Below are positions 49,907 to 58,691 of a DNA stretch of 64,000 nucleotides, piece by piece (within the stretch, counting starts at the first letter, position 1; the number at the start of each line of letters is the position of its first letter). The notes below the pieces were generated by a model that was given only the letters and a program-made list of their open reading frames with translations, was not told the origin of the DNA and did not search any database. A program made the position numbers and the translations under genes. The stretch lies in the NCBI RefSeq assembly GCF_014217545.1, contig NZ_CP043178.1, positions 3,224,001 to 3,288,000 on the forward strand, written 5' to 3'. This stretch comes from Pseudarthrobacter sp. NBSH8. Lineage in GTDB: Bacteria > Actinomycetota > Actinomycetes > Actinomycetales > Micrococcaceae.

Positions 49907-50665
49907 TCAGCCCACCCCCATCAAGGTGCTGACTGCCCGTTCGGACAGGACCACGACGATCCGCGGCAGCCCCAGGAACAGGAAGCCGGCCAAGGTGAGC
50001 GTCAGGAGGATCTTGAGCGGGAAACCCAGCGCGAACGCGTTCAGGGCCGGCGCCACGCGCGTCAGCAGGCCGAGGCCGACGTCCGCGAGCAACAGCACCA
50101 CCAGCAGCGGCCCTGCGATCTGCACGGCGCAGAGGAACATGCCGGTGACAGCCTCGATCATGGCCTCCGCCGGCCGGGCCAGGTCAATGCCGCCGGCCAG
50201 CGGGAAGGCCGCGAAACTGCCGGTCAGTCCGCCGATTACCATCTGATAACCGTCCGAGGCGAACAACAGGGCCAGCGCTGCCATCTGCAGCAGCCGGGTG
50301 AACTGGGCGCCGTTGATCATCATCTGGGGATCGAACGCCTGGGCCATCTGGAAACCGCTGAAGAGGTCAATCAGGCTGCCGGCCGACTGGACGGCCGCGA
50401 AGACCAGGTACACCAGGAACCCCAGCGCCAAACCGGTGACGAGCTCCAGGACTATGGCCGTGACGAAGCCGCCGGTATCGAGCGGGACGTGGCCGTCCGC
50501 GAGGCGCCCGGAGACAGCCAGGCCAAGGCCCAGCCCCAACATGGCCTTAACCCGGGCAGGGATGGCGTGGTAGGCGAAGGGCGGGGCCACCACCAGGAAC
50601 GCGATCATCCTGACCGAGGCCAGCAGGAGAACCTCAAGCCAGGACTGGTCGATCGGTATGTCCAC
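49907..50665 (-). CDS. fliR: Flagellar export protein FliR
   Basis: A 252-residue export-gate membrane protein with six hydrophobic helices. Family regions are MIAFLVVAPPFAYHAIPARV, LELVTGLALGFLVYLVFAAV and IDLFSGFQMAQAFDPQMMIN. The GTG start at 50665 lies one base from the fliQ stop, with GGGGGAG in front. It is part of the fliOPQR-flhBA export set in its usual order. Confidence 0.94.
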   Translation of the reverse strand: MDIPIDQSWLEVLLLASVRMIAFLVVAPPFAYHAIPARVKAMLGLGLGLAVSGRLADGHVPLDTGGFVTAIVLELVTGLALGFLVYLVFAAVQSAGSLIDLFSGFQMAQAFDPQMMINGAQFTRLLQMAALALLFASDGYQMVIGGLTGSFAAFPLAGGIDLARPAEAMIEAVTGMFLCAVQIAGPLLVVLLLADVGLGLLTRVAPALNAFALGFPLKILLTLTLAGFLFLGLPRIVVVLSERAVSTLMGVG

Positions 50666-50666
50666 C

Positions 50667-50942
50667 TCACGCTCCCCCGATCAGCCCAGGGATGCGGGCG
50701 AAGAGCTCGTGGGTGAACGCGACCATTTCGGTGATCATCCAGTGCCCACACACCACCAGGGCGAGAGCCACCGCCACCGCCTTGGGCACAAAGGACAGGG
50801 TGGCTTCCTGCAGCTGCGTAATGGACTGCAGGAGCGAAATCGCCAGGCCCACCACGAGCGCCGTGACCAGCACAGGCGCGGAGAGCTTCGCGGCGACGAT
50901 GAGGGCCTGGAGCGTGATGTCCAGGACGGCGTTGGTATCCAT
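50667..50942 (-). CDS. fliQ: Flagellar export protein FliQ
   Basis: A 91-residue, two-helix export-gate protein (VLDITLQALIVAAKLSAPVL, VGLAISLLQSITQLQEATLS). The ATG at 50942 overlaps the fliP TGA by one base (TGATG), so translation is probably coupled. Length and hydrophobic pattern are normal. Confidence 0.94.
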   Translation of the reverse strand: MDTNAVLDITLQALIVAAKLSAPVLVTALVVGLAISLLQSITQLQEATLSFVPKAVAVALALVVCGHWMITEMVAFTHELFARIPGLIGGA

Positions 50943-51766
50943 CAGCTGCTGTAACTCTGGATGAGGGAGGTGATGACCAGGCCCCAGCCGTCCACCAGGA
51001 TGAACAGCAGGATCTTGAACGGCAGGGAGATCATCACCGGCGGGAGCATCATCATGCCCATGGACATCAGGGCCGCGGAGACCACAATGTCAATCACCAG
51101 GAACGGGATGAAAATGACGAACCCGATGATGAACGCGGCCCGCAGTTCGGAGATCATAAACGCCGGGATGAGGGTCTGCAGCGGCACCGATTCGGGGTTG
51201 GCCGGGTTGGCCATCCTGGCAGCCCGGGTCATCAGGGCGATGTCCTCCTCCCGGGTGTGGGCCAGCATGAACCGCTGCAGCGGGCCGGTGCCCGCGGCGA
51301 CGGCTCCGTTGAAATCGATGCTGCCGTCCAGGTAGGGCTGCACGCCGGTGGTGTTCATCTCGGTGATGACGGGCCACATGACAAACAGCGACAGGAACAG
51401 GGCCAGACCCGCCAGCACCTGGTTGGGCGGGATGGACGGCAGGGACAGGGCGTTGCGGGTCATGGCCAGCACCACGAAGATCTTGGTGAAGGACGTCATC
51501 ATCAGCAGCAGCGCCGGCGCCACGGACAGCAGGGTGATGCCGATCAGGGTCACCACGGCCGTGGAGGGCTGGCCGTCCAGGCCGTTGATCTCGATGCTGA
51601 CATTGCCGCCCCCGGGAGGGGACGGGTCCGACGGCGGGGTAGGAGGCACCGGCGCCGCGTGACCTGCCGAGGCGCCCAGCCACACCATGGCGACGGCGAG
51701 CAGCAGCACGCACAGGGCTACCAGCCACGCCCTGCCCGCGCGGTGCGCCTCAGCGGTTTTGGTCAA
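50942..51766 (-). CDS. fliP: Flagellar export protein FliP
   Basis: A 274-residue export-gate core protein with an N-terminal signal peptide (AWLVALCVLLLAVAMVWLGA). A Pro-rich segment and the conserved FliP body follow: TVVTLIGITLLSVAPALLLMM-type helix, MTSFTKIFVVLAMTRNAL, PPNQVLAGLALFLSLFVMWP and LIPAFMISELRAAFIIGFVI. The start is a TTG at 51766 that overlaps the fliO stop as TTGA. The ribosome site before it is weak, which fits reliance on coupling. Confidence 0.93.
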   Translation of the reverse strand: MTKTAEAHRAGRAWLVALCVLLLAVAMVWLGASAGHAAPVPPTPPSDPSPPGGGNVSIEINGLDGQPSTAVVTLIGITLLSVAPALLLMMTSFTKIFVVLAMTRNALSLPSIPPNQVLAGLALFLSLFVMWPVITEMNTTGVQPYLDGSIDFNGAVAAGTGPLQRFMLAHTREEDIALMTRAARMANPANPESVPLQTLIPAFMISELRAAFIIGFVIFIPFLVIDIVVSAALMSMGMMMLPPVMISLPFKILLFILVDGWGLVITSLIQSYSS

Positions 51767-52167
51767 TTGCGGCGTCTCCCCTGGCCGCGGCGGGGCATGC
51801 CGGCCGCCTCCTGGAGGAGGCCAGCGAACCCGGCCCAGGCGGGCTGCTCCGGCATGCCGTCCGCCGCCGGGCCGAACTGGTGCGCCGCCGTCGTCGATTC
51901 CACCGCTTCAGCGGGGATGTCCCCCGTATGCAGGACGTTGATGCTGTGTTCGGTGACGCCCAGCAGGAAGCGCCGGTCCCCCGCGTCAATCACCACCACG
52001 GAGGCCTTCTGGCCCACGCTCTGTCGGCTCACCAGGTTCAGGGTGCGGCCGGCACTGCGGCGGCCCCTGCCCTTCGCGGCGCCGATGCGGCGCTGCAGGA
52101 ACCACATAAGGCCCAGCACCGCACCAAGGGCCACGAGAACCCGCAGCCCCAGGATGAGTGAATCCAT
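51763..52167 (-). CDS. fliO: Flagellar protein FliO
   Basis: A 134-residue protein with one N-terminal membrane helix (LRVLVALGAVLGLMWFLQRR) and a small basic cytoplasmic domain (LVSRQSVGQKASVVVIDAGD, RRFLLGVTEHSINVLHTGDI). It helps FliP assemble. FliO is poorly conserved; position before fliP and the LGVTE motif support it. It follows the fliN stop directly. Confidence 0.85.
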   Translation of the reverse strand: MDSLILGLRVLVALGAVLGLMWFLQRRIGAAKGRGRRSAGRTLNLVSRQSVGQKASVVVIDAGDRRFLLGVTEHSINVLHTGDIPAEAVESTTAAHQFGPAADGMPEQPAWAGFAGLLQEAAGMPRRGQGRRRN

Positions 52168-52875
52168 TTAGTCGAGTCCCTCGGCGGTGTCCAGGATGCG
52201 GGTGATGCGGACGGCGTAGTCCTGGTCCACCACCACCACTTCGCCGTGGGCGATCAGGCGGCCGTTGAGCAGCACATCGGCCGGGGCGCCGGCGGACCGG
52301 TCGAGCTCGATGACCTTGCCGGGTTCCAGGGCCAGGGCGTCGCGGACGGACATCCTGGTGCGGCCAATCTCCACCGTCAGGGCCATTTCGACGTTGCTGA
52401 TCAGGCCGAGCCTTGCCGAGGCGGAGCCGCCCGAGGCCTGAGTGCGTCCCCGGCCGGTGCCGTGTTCGCGCACCCGCACCGCGAACCAGCCGGCCGGGCT
52501 GGCGCCGTCAGTCAACTCGAACACGGCCGTTTCGGCGTCGGCAAGCAGACTGGCCGCGTCCTCCTCGCGCAACTCACCCAGCACGCCGGCGTTGAACACC
52601 GCCGCGGCGGCCTCCATGGCCGGGCGCAGCACGTCCACCACGGACACTACACCGCCGACGGGGCCTCCGGCGGCCGCCAGGAAGGACCGGTCCATCAGCA
52701 CCAGGGCGAGATCCGCCGTGACGTCTCCCACGAACGTCGCCACCACACCCTGGGCGGCGTATGGCGCGGCGGCGTGCGGTGAGACCAGTCCGGAGACGGT
52801 CAGCGCGGCCGGATGCGGCAGGTACAGCGCCAACCGCTCAGCGGCGGACTCGCGCAGGGTCAGGGTTAAGCTCAT
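52168..52875 (-). CDS. fliN: Flagellar motor switch protein FliN (long form, FliY-like)
   Basis: A C-ring protein of 235 residues, roughly twice the size of enteric FliN. The C-terminal SpoA domain is typical (NVEMALTVEIGRTRMSVRDA, LALEPGKVIELDRSAGAPAD, VLLNGRLIAHGEVVVVDQDY). The N-terminal ~150 residues (VDVLRPAMEAAAAVFNAGVL and following) resemble the extra domain of FliY-type proteins, which in Bacillus acts as a CheY-P phosphatase; whether the catalytic residues are present is unclear. The start at 52875 overlaps the fliM stop as ATGA. Confidence 0.88.
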   Translation of the reverse strand: MSLTLTLRESAAERLALYLPHPAALTVSGLVSPHAAAPYAAQGVVATFVGDVTADLALVLMDRSFLAAAGGPVGGVVSVVDVLRPAMEAAAAVFNAGVLGELREEDAASLLADAETAVFELTDGASPAGWFAVRVREHGTGRGRTQASGGSASARLGLISNVEMALTVEIGRTRMSVRDALALEPGKVIELDRSAGAPADVLLNGRLIAHGEVVVVDQDYAVRITRILDTAEGLD

Positions 52876-53786
52876 CGCTGGTACTCCTCGGTGGTGACAA
52901 TGACGGCGGCCGCACGGGAGCCGCTGCGGGCTGGAGCCGCCGTCGCCAGCCGGGTGCCATTTATCGTGACGTCGAACGGGTTGTTCTCCCGGTGCGGCAA
53001 CGCCAGGACATCGCCGACGGCGAGGCCCAGGATCTGTGCAGGCGTCACCGGCGTGGAGGCCAACTGCACGGCCACCTCCACGGGCACCTGGCTTACCTGG
53101 GCGCGGACCAGGGCGCCGGCGTCGGCCACGGGAACGGTGGGGTTTACGGCACCCAGGCCAGGCAGCAGCACATCGGCCGGAATCGCGAGGGTGGCGGTGC
53201 TTCGGAGTTCGCCCACCTTCACGCTGAAGACGGCCACGATCATCAGCTCGCCGGGCGCGGCCGCGTGGGCAAACTGGGAGTTGTACTGCACCACATCCAT
53301 GGCCAGCGGCGCGGCCAGCAAGGCACCGAGCGAATAGCGCAGGTCCTCCAGGCTGTCCTCCACCATGCGCCGGATCAAGGCGTGCTCGATCTGTGTGAAC
53401 TTGCGCTCCGGGACCACGGTGTCCGTGGCTCCGCCGAGCATCCTGCTGACCCAGGACAGCGACGCGGTGCCGGGGAACTGCAGGACCAGCCGGGATTCGC
53501 AACCCTCGATCCGGCACAGGACCATGGCCGTAACGGCGGGGAGGGACGCCACATACTCGTCGTAGCTCTTCATGCTGAGCTGCTCCAGAATGGCTGAGGA
53601 TTTGATCCGGACCTTGGCCGTCAGCTGCGTTCCCCACTGCCGGGCGAAAGTTTCGAACGCCACTTCCAGGATGCGGCTGTGCTGCCGGGGCAGCGTAGTG
53701 GGCCGGCGAAAGTCGTAGACGTCAACGGTCCGCTGCCGCGTCTTCGGCCGTTCATCCACTTCACTCACGGTGTGCACTATCGGCAC
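52872..53786 (-). CDS. fliM: Flagellar motor switch protein FliM
   Basis: A 304-residue C-ring protein. The middle domain is clear (YDFRRPTTLPRQHSRILEVA, FARQWGTQLTA, LIRRMVEDSLEDLRYSLGAL) and a SpoA domain ends the protein (TPAQILGLAVGDVLALPHRE). The N-terminal LSQ-x-EIDALL motif, which binds CheY-P in most FliM proteins, is absent: the protein starts VPIVHTVSEVDERPKTRQRT. Only 22 bases separate its GTG start from the motB stop, so no missing N-terminus can be hidden upstream. Confidence 0.92.
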   Translation of the reverse strand: MPIVHTVSEVDERPKTRQRTVDVYDFRRPTTLPRQHSRILEVAFETFARQWGTQLTAKVRIKSSAILEQLSMKSYDEYVASLPAVTAMVLCRIEGCESRLVLQFPGTASLSWVSRMLGGATDTVVPERKFTQIEHALIRRMVEDSLEDLRYSLGALLAAPLAMDVVQYNSQFAHAAAPGELMIVAVFSVKVGELRSTATLAIPADVLLPGLGAVNPTVPVADAGALVRAQVSQVPVEVAVQLASTPVTPAQILGLAVGDVLALPHRENNPFDVTINGTRLATAAPARSGSRAAAVIVTTEEYQR

Positions 53787-53808
53787 CAGCCAGCCGGCCG
53801 TATGGCGG

Positions 53809-54612
53809 CTACCGGGCCGAGTTTGCGGCTCGAAAGTTGAGCGCCTCCGGAATCAGCGCCCGGATGTCCTCCGATTTGTCCGAGAGCACCACCACATCCA
53901 CCCGCCGGTTCAGTTCCATGAGCGCCGCTGTGGAATCGTCGTTGACCTGGCGGGCGGAGCCGAAGGCCACCGCGCCGATCCGGCCGGGGACCACGTCGCC
54001 ATGGTCCACCAGGTGGCGCAGCACGTTCACCGACCGGGCGGAGGAGAGCTCCCACGTGGAAGGGTACGCCGTGATGCCGTTGGCGGCATGGCCCTCCACC
54101 ATGATCTCCATCCCCGCCGGTGCCAAGGTGGGCGCGATGGTGTCCAATACCTGGACGGCCCGCGGTGTCAGCTCCGGACGGTCCGGCAGGAAGAACGCCT
54201 GCGAGCCCACAAGTTTCACGATCAGCCCGCGTTCGGTGATCTGGAACTCGACGTTGGGGTCGAGCTGAACGGCCTTCAGCGCTGACTCCATCTGGTCGCG
54301 CAGGGCGGTAAGGCGGTCCACCTCCTTCAGCGCCATGTCGATCGCCGCGAAGGCTTCGGCGTCCTGGTCCTTCTGCTCCGTCCGGACTACCGTTCCGCTG
54401 GCCGTATCCACGGTTTCCGTGGCTATCGCCCCGAAACCTGTCGCCAACGAATTACGCAGTTTGTCGAACTTGGCCTGGTCCACGGTGGACATGGAGAACA
54501 GCACAATGAACATGCACATCAGGACCGTGACCATATCCATGTAGGAGGCCATCCAGCGTTCGTCCGCATGCTCCTCCTCAGGCTCGTGGCCCCGCCGGCG
54601 CCGCGCGCTCAA
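53809..54612 (-). CDS. motB: Flagellar motor protein MotB
   Basis: Stator subunit that anchors to peptidoglycan and carries the proton path. One membrane helix (YMDMVTVLMCMFIVLFSMST) includes the essential Asp in SYMDMV. The C-terminal OmpA-like domain has ELTPRAVQVLDTIAPTLAPA, IMVEGHAANGITAYPSTWEL and SSARSVNVLRHLVDHGDVVP. At 267 residues the length is usual. The TTG start at 54612 overlaps the motA stop as TTGA. Confidence 0.94.
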   Translation of the reverse strand: MSARRRRGHEPEEEHADERWMASYMDMVTVLMCMFIVLFSMSTVDQAKFDKLRNSLATGFGAIATETVDTASGTVVRTEQKDQDAEAFAAIDMALKEVDRLTALRDQMESALKAVQLDPNVEFQITERGLIVKLVGSQAFFLPDRPELTPRAVQVLDTIAPTLAPAGMEIMVEGHAANGITAYPSTWELSSARSVNVLRHLVDHGDVVPGRIGAVAFGSARQVNDDSTAALMELNRRVDVVVLSDKSEDIRALIPEALNFRAANSAR

Positions 54613-55433
54613 GCGGCGCGGCCCAGGTCCGGGAGCAGGTCCTCGCCGGGCCGGCTCCCTGTGCCTTTGCCTCCAGCCCTGACCTTCCGGTCGGCAGGCA
54701 CCATGGCTTGAAGCCGTTCAGCCACCAGCAGCGGCTGGGTGCCGTTCTGCACAGCCAGCAGACCCTCCATGAGCAGATTCATCTGTTCCACTTCCAAATC
54801 TGAGAGCCGTTTGAGCCGGGAGCTGAACGGCAGCCAGAGGAAGTTCGCGGACACCAGCCCCCAGAGCGTGGCCACGAAAGCCGTGGCGATCATGGGTCCC
54901 AGATGGTCCGGGGTGGAAAGGTTTTCCAGGACGTGCGTCAGGGACACCACCGTACCGATAATACCGATGGTGGGCGCATAGCCGCCCAGGCTGGCAAAGA
55001 ACTTGCTGGCGATGCGGTCGCTGCGAATCTTGGTGTCAATCTCGTCTTCCATCAAGGTGCGCAACTCGTCGGCATCGGTGCCGTCGGCGATGTTCTGCAG
55101 CGCCCTGGCCACGAAGGGATTGCTCGCCTTGACAGCTTCGTCTTCCATCGCCAGGAGGCCTTCGCGGCGGGCCTTCTCGGCGAAGCCGACCAACTGCCCG
55201 ATGCTGGCCGCCGGCTGAGCCGGCTTGGCCGTGAAGGCCCGGGGGAGGGATTTGAAGGCATGCAGGGTGTCCCTCAGAGTGTGGCCTGCGATTCCCACGG
55301 CCAGGGTGGCACCGAACACCAGGATCATGGGCGCCGGCAGCAGCAGCGCTTCCACGTGGGCACCCTCAAGCGTGACCATGGCGTAGACGGAGCCAAAGGC
55401 CAGGAGCAGGCCGATAATAGTTGCGGGATCCAT
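54609..55433 (-). CDS. motA: Flagellar motor protein MotA
   Basis: Stator subunit that, with MotB, converts ion flow into torque. The 274-residue protein has four membrane helices and the typical segments GGYAPTIGIIGTVVSLTHVL and ATLWGLVSANFLWLPFSSRL, with the cytoplasmic loop that contacts FliG (EDEIDTKIRSDRIASKFFAS) between helices 2 and 3. The start at 55433 is 3 bases after the flbD stop. The ion used cannot be told from the sequence. Confidence 0.94.
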   Translation of the reverse strand: MDPATIIGLLLAFGSVYAMVTLEGAHVEALLLPAPMILVFGATLAVGIAGHTLRDTLHAFKSLPRAFTAKPAQPAASIGQLVGFAEKARREGLLAMEDEAVKASNPFVARALQNIADGTDADELRTLMEDEIDTKIRSDRIASKFFASLGGYAPTIGIIGTVVSLTHVLENLSTPDHLGPMIATAFVATLWGLVSANFLWLPFSSRLKRLSDLEVEQMNLLMEGLLAVQNGTQPLLVAERLQAMVPADRKVRAGGKGTGSRPGEDLLPDLGRAA

Positions 55434-55435
55434 GT

Positions 55436-55708
55436 TTACTTTCCGGGCCTGATGGTGGTGGGGCGATCTTCGGGTGGAGGGACCAGACTCAGCAGATGGC
55501 CGGTGGCTGCAGGCAGGTCCTGAGCCCGGCGGAGCACGAACGCCCGGTAGTTGGCGATCAGCTCCACGACGTCCGCCAAGCTTTCGCGGACAACGTACAC
55601 GGCGCCGTCGAGCGTCACCAGGTGCGTGTCCGGGCTTTCGTGGATCCGTTCAATCAGGTCCGGATTAAGCGCGAAGCGGGTGCCGTTGAGGCGGGTGACA
55701 ACGATCAT
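55436..55708 (-). CDS. flbD: Flagellar FlbD family protein
   Basis: A 90-residue protein of the small FlbD/SwrD family (MIVVTRLNGTRFALNPDLIE, then HLVTLDGAVYVVRESLADVV), which in Bacillus (SwrD) raises stator power. It lies directly upstream of motA, as in many Gram-positives. The start at 55708 is where homologues begin; the in-frame GTG at 55765 would add 19 residues with no family support. The tail after VELIANYRAFV is longer than the minimal family. Confidence 0.87.
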   Translation of the reverse strand: MIVVTRLNGTRFALNPDLIERIHESPDTHLVTLDGAVYVVRESLADVVELIANYRAFVLRRAQDLPAATGHLLSLVPPPEDRPTTIRPGK

Positions 55709-55823
55709 GGGCCGTTTCTGCTCTGTAGTGAATCCTGAGTCCGTACTCCCTGTACTGTCGGCCACCGGCGCTCAAGCGTTAGGCGGCGAATCCCGCCCCT
55801 ATTCCCACCGGTTGCCCTGTAAG

Positions 55824-55858
55824 GGCCCTTCTGAGCGATCATGTGGGCCAGAAGGGCC
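55824..55858. terminator. Hairpin between flgE and flbD
   Basis: GGCCCTTCTG at 55824-55833 pairs with CAGAAGGGCC at 55849-55858 across a 15-base loop. It sits in the only sizeable gap (about 180 bp) within the distal flagellar run and may attenuate read-through from flgE into flbD-motAB. No U-tract is present. Confidence 0.45.
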
Positions 55859-55890
55859 GTTCCGGAGGATACGGAGGGGAGAATCGGTGC

Positions 55891-57066
55891 TTAGCGCTTC
55901 AGGTTGGCGAGCTCCTGCAGCACTTCGTCGGAGGTGGTGATGATGCGGGCGTTCGCCTGGAAACCGCGCTGGGCCACGATCAGGTTGGTGAATTCCTGGG
56001 ACAGGTCCACGTTGGACATTTCCAGGGAGCCGGTGGCGAGGGTGCCGATGCCGGCGTCACCCGGTGTGCCCAGTTGCGCGGCACCGGAGTTTCCGGTGGC
56101 CACGTAGCTTGACCCGCCGGCCTTCTCCAGGCCGCCCGGGTTGGCGAACTTGGCCAGCGCCACACGCGCCAGGACCTCACGGCTGCCGTTGCTGAAGGAG
56201 CCGACCAGTGAACCGTCACTCGCCAGGGTGTAGGACTCGAGCTTGCCGGCCGCGGAGCCGTCCTGCCCTGCCACGGTGAGCGTGCTCATGCCCGCGTAAC
56301 CGGTCAGGACGTCCAGGTTCACGGCGATGGCACCGACGTTGAGGGTTGCGGGGTTGGTGGTCAGTTTGCCGTCTTGGAAGGCAAGCGCGGTGGTTCCGAT
56401 GGCACCGTTAGCATCAGTGCCGGCCACGTCCCAGCCGGCCGCCGTCCGGCTGAAGGTCATGTCCAGGCTCCGGGAGACGCCGTCGGCGCCAAAGACCTGG
56501 ACCTGGCGCTCCACTGCGGTGCCAATCTTCGCGTCCGAGGGCAGGTTTCCCTCCAGTGTGGCGGCGGTGGTGGCCCGGGCTGCCGAGGTGGTGTTGGGCG
56601 AGAGGACGATGTTGCCCACGGCGCCGCCGGTGTTGACCACGCCGTCGGCCGCTGCCCAGCCCTGCAGGATGCCGCCGTCCGCGCTGACCAGCCGGCCGGC
56701 GCTGTCCAGCTCAAAGGCGCCGGCGCGGGTGTAGAAGTTCTGCCCGCCCTTGCCGGTGATGAAGAAACCGTCGCCGGAGATCATCATGTCCGAGCCCCGG
56801 CCGGTGTTCTGCGCCGAACCCTGCCCGAAGTTGGTGCTGATCCCCGCCACGCGCACGCCCAGGCCGATCTGCGCCGGGTTGGAGCCACCGGCGCCGTCCT
56901 GCCCTGCCGCGGCGCCCTCCGTCATCTGCGAGAGCGTGTCCTGGAACTGCGTGGCCGAGGCCTTGAAGCCGGTTGTGTTCACGTTGGCGATGTTGTTGCC
57001 GGTGACGTCCAGCATGGTCTGGTGGACGCGGAGTCCGGAGATGCCGGAGTACAGGGAGCGCAGCAT
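55891..57066 (-). CDS. flgE: Flagellar hook protein FlgE
   Basis: Structural protein of the flagellar hook, exported through the flagellar type III apparatus. The 391-residue protein has the rod/hook N-terminal signature (LYSGISGLRVHQTMLDVTGN, NIANVNTTGFKAS), the central FlgE domain, and the C-terminal pair ending SNVDLSQEFTNLIVAQRGFQ and ANARIITTSDEVLQELANL. The start at 57066 is 52 bases after the flgD stop. It has the length of a short hook protein; FlgF/FlgG are smaller and do not fit as well with flgD directly upstream. Confidence 0.93.
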   Translation of the reverse strand: MLRSLYSGISGLRVHQTMLDVTGNNIANVNTTGFKASATQFQDTLSQMTEGAAAGQDGAGGSNPAQIGLGVRVAGISTNFGQGSAQNTGRGSDMMISGDGFFITGKGGQNFYTRAGAFELDSAGRLVSADGGILQGWAAADGVVNTGGAVGNIVLSPNTTSAARATTAATLEGNLPSDAKIGTAVERQVQVFGADGVSRSLDMTFSRTAAGWDVAGTDANGAIGTTALAFQDGKLTTNPATLNVGAIAVNLDVLTGYAGMSTLTVAGQDGSAAGKLESYTLASDGSLVGSFSNGSREVLARVALAKFANPGGLEKAGGSSYVATGNSGAAQLGTPGDAGIGTLATGSLEMSNVDLSQEFTNLIVAQRGFQANARIITTSDEVLQELANLKR

Positions 57067-57118
57067 GGGATGGGCCTTTCGTCGGTGGAGCGGGTCGGTT
57101 CTTGGGGATTTGTAGTGT

Positions 57119-57538
57119 TTAAGGAGCAGCCGGCATGCTGATCCCGGAAATCGAATCCAACGGGATCTTCTGGCCGTTCACTTCAACGAGCGGCACGCCT
57201 AAGGCGAAGGAAACGGAGGTGGCTACGCCGGTTCCTGATGTGCCGTCCGGCCGGGCAAAGGTGACCTCGGAGCCAACAATCTGCGCGGCCGCCGTGCGCA
57301 TCTGCAGGGAGAAACTCTCCTTGGCACCGGTGGAAAGTTCGGTCATCTTTTCCATCATGGACAGCTGTACGGACTGCGCCATCATCTGGTTGGTATCCAT
57401 GGGAGCGCCCGGGTCCTGGTACTTCAACTGCGTCACCAGCAGCTTCATAAAGACGTCCGAGTCCAGGCTTTGCACCGGCTTGCGGACTGGCGTCCCGGTT
57501 TGGATGTTGCTGGTGGAACTGATGGCCTCGACGGTCAT
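57119..57538 (-). CDS. flgD: Hook capping protein FlgD
   Basis: Caps the growing hook and guides FlgE assembly. The 139-residue protein keeps the FlgD N-terminal export and capping part (LDSDVFMKLLVTQLKYQDPG, APMDTNQMMAQSVQLSMMEK) and a short C-terminal part around QIVGSEVTFARPDGTSGTGV. It lacks the longer Ig-like domain of enteric FlgD, as in other short Gram-positive FlgD proteins. The start at 57538 follows GAAAGTGAGCC; upstream in-frame codons lie antisense or in fliK. Confidence 0.92.
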   Translation of the reverse strand: MTVEAISSTSNIQTGTPVRKPVQSLDSDVFMKLLVTQLKYQDPGAPMDTNQMMAQSVQLSMMEKMTELSTGAKESFSLQMRTAAAQIVGSEVTFARPDGTSGTGVATSVSFALGVPLVEVNGQKIPLDSISGISMPAAP

Positions 57539-57572
57539 GGTTGGCTCACTTTCATGGTTGCGGGGTCCCGGT

Positions 57573-58691
57573 TCAGACCAGGATGTCCAGGACTGCGGGG
57601 GTACTGCCGGGGAGTACGACGGCGGCGCGGAGGCGGCCCCGGCGGGCAGGTTCAGCGGTTGCCGCGGAAGGCAGCTGTGGCTGGTTTCCGTGCGGCGCAC
57701 GGCGGTCCTGCCCCGGCTCTCCCGCACCGCCGTCAGGTGGGGCGCCGTGATCGGAGAGGTCGAGGCTGGCGCCGAGGCCGGATTCGGCCAGTCCGCGCCG
57801 GAGCTCGGGCAGGATGATCCGCAACGCCTCGCGGCCGGCGTCCCCGGGAGCGAACAGTTCGATCCGCACCCCGGTGGCGTCAATGTGGGCACGCACGGTC
57901 ATGGGGCCAAGGTCCTCGGGCGAAACCTTCAGTGTCATCACATGCTGGCCGGGAGCTGCCGACGCAAGCAAGAACAGCGGCCCGGCCAGCTGGGGCGTGA
58001 GCCTGCCAGAATCGGTGAAGGGCAAGGCAGCGGGGGCGCCTGCAGGTGCTGTTGCGTCCTGCGGCACGGTGTGCACGCTGTGCTGCGGGACCGGAAGCAT
58101 GGCGGCGCAGGCGGTGCCCGTTGGGGCGGGGCTGGCCGCGACAGGCGGGGGGGCTTCAGGGGTGGCGTCGGCTGATGTTGCTGCCGCAGTGGCTGTCGGG
58201 TTGGTGGCTGTGACGGCCGGCGCGGTGGCCGTTCCGGGGTTCGCGGCCGGGTTTGCCCCGGTTGCACCGGCCGTTACGGGCATAGCCGAGGTAGCTGCCG
58301 GCACCTTTCCTCGCGGCTCCTCGTCTGTGGCGGTCATGCCTGTCGCGCCCACGTCTGCGTCAGCCGGGACCGGCACGGCGACAGGCACCACATGCGGCGC
58401 GGACAGCACCATCGGCCCGAAATCAGGAACGTAGTCCGGAACAGCGACCGCAACGTCGGCCGGGGCGGCAGCACCGCCGTCGGGCGTCACGGCACTTTCC
58501 GCCGCACCCTCCGCAGCCGGCGCCGAGTCCGCCGCCCCCGCCGTCATGCCCTCCGGACGCGGCGACGCTTCCCCGAGAACCTGCCCCAGCACGGCGCCGA
58601 AACCGGAACCGTCGCTCCCCGCAGGAGTCCCAGCAGTGCAAGGAGACTCTGCCGGAGCCGGCCGAGCAGCGAGAAGCGGGAGCAGCATCAT
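57573..58691 (-). CDS. fliK: Flagellar hook-length control protein FliK
   Basis: Measures hook length and triggers the FlhB specificity switch. The 372-residue protein has the usual FliK plan: an Ala/Pro/Thr-rich, probably unfolded N-terminal two thirds (VTATNPTATAAATSADATPE) and a conserved C-terminal domain at about residues 250-320 (GQHVMTLKVSPEDLGPMTVR, IELFAPGDAGREALRIILPE, LRRGLAESGLGASLDL). A Pro/Arg-rich tail follows. The ATG at 58691 overlaps the upstream NlpC/P60 stop as ATGA. Confidence 0.88.
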   Translation of the reverse strand: MMLLPLLAARPAPAESPCTAGTPAGSDGSGFGAVLGQVLGEASPRPEGMTAGAADSAPAAEGAAESAVTPDGGAAAPADVAVAVPDYVPDFGPMVLSAPHVVPVAVPVPADADVGATGMTATDEEPRGKVPAATSAMPVTAGATGANPAANPGTATAPAVTATNPTATAAATSADATPEAPPPVAASPAPTGTACAAMLPVPQHSVHTVPQDATAPAGAPAALPFTDSGRLTPQLAGPLFLLASAAPGQHVMTLKVSPEDLGPMTVRAHIDATGVRIELFAPGDAGREALRIILPELRRGLAESGLGASLDLSDHGAPPDGGAGEPGQDRRAPHGNQPQLPSAATAEPARRGRLRAAVVLPGSTPAVLDILV

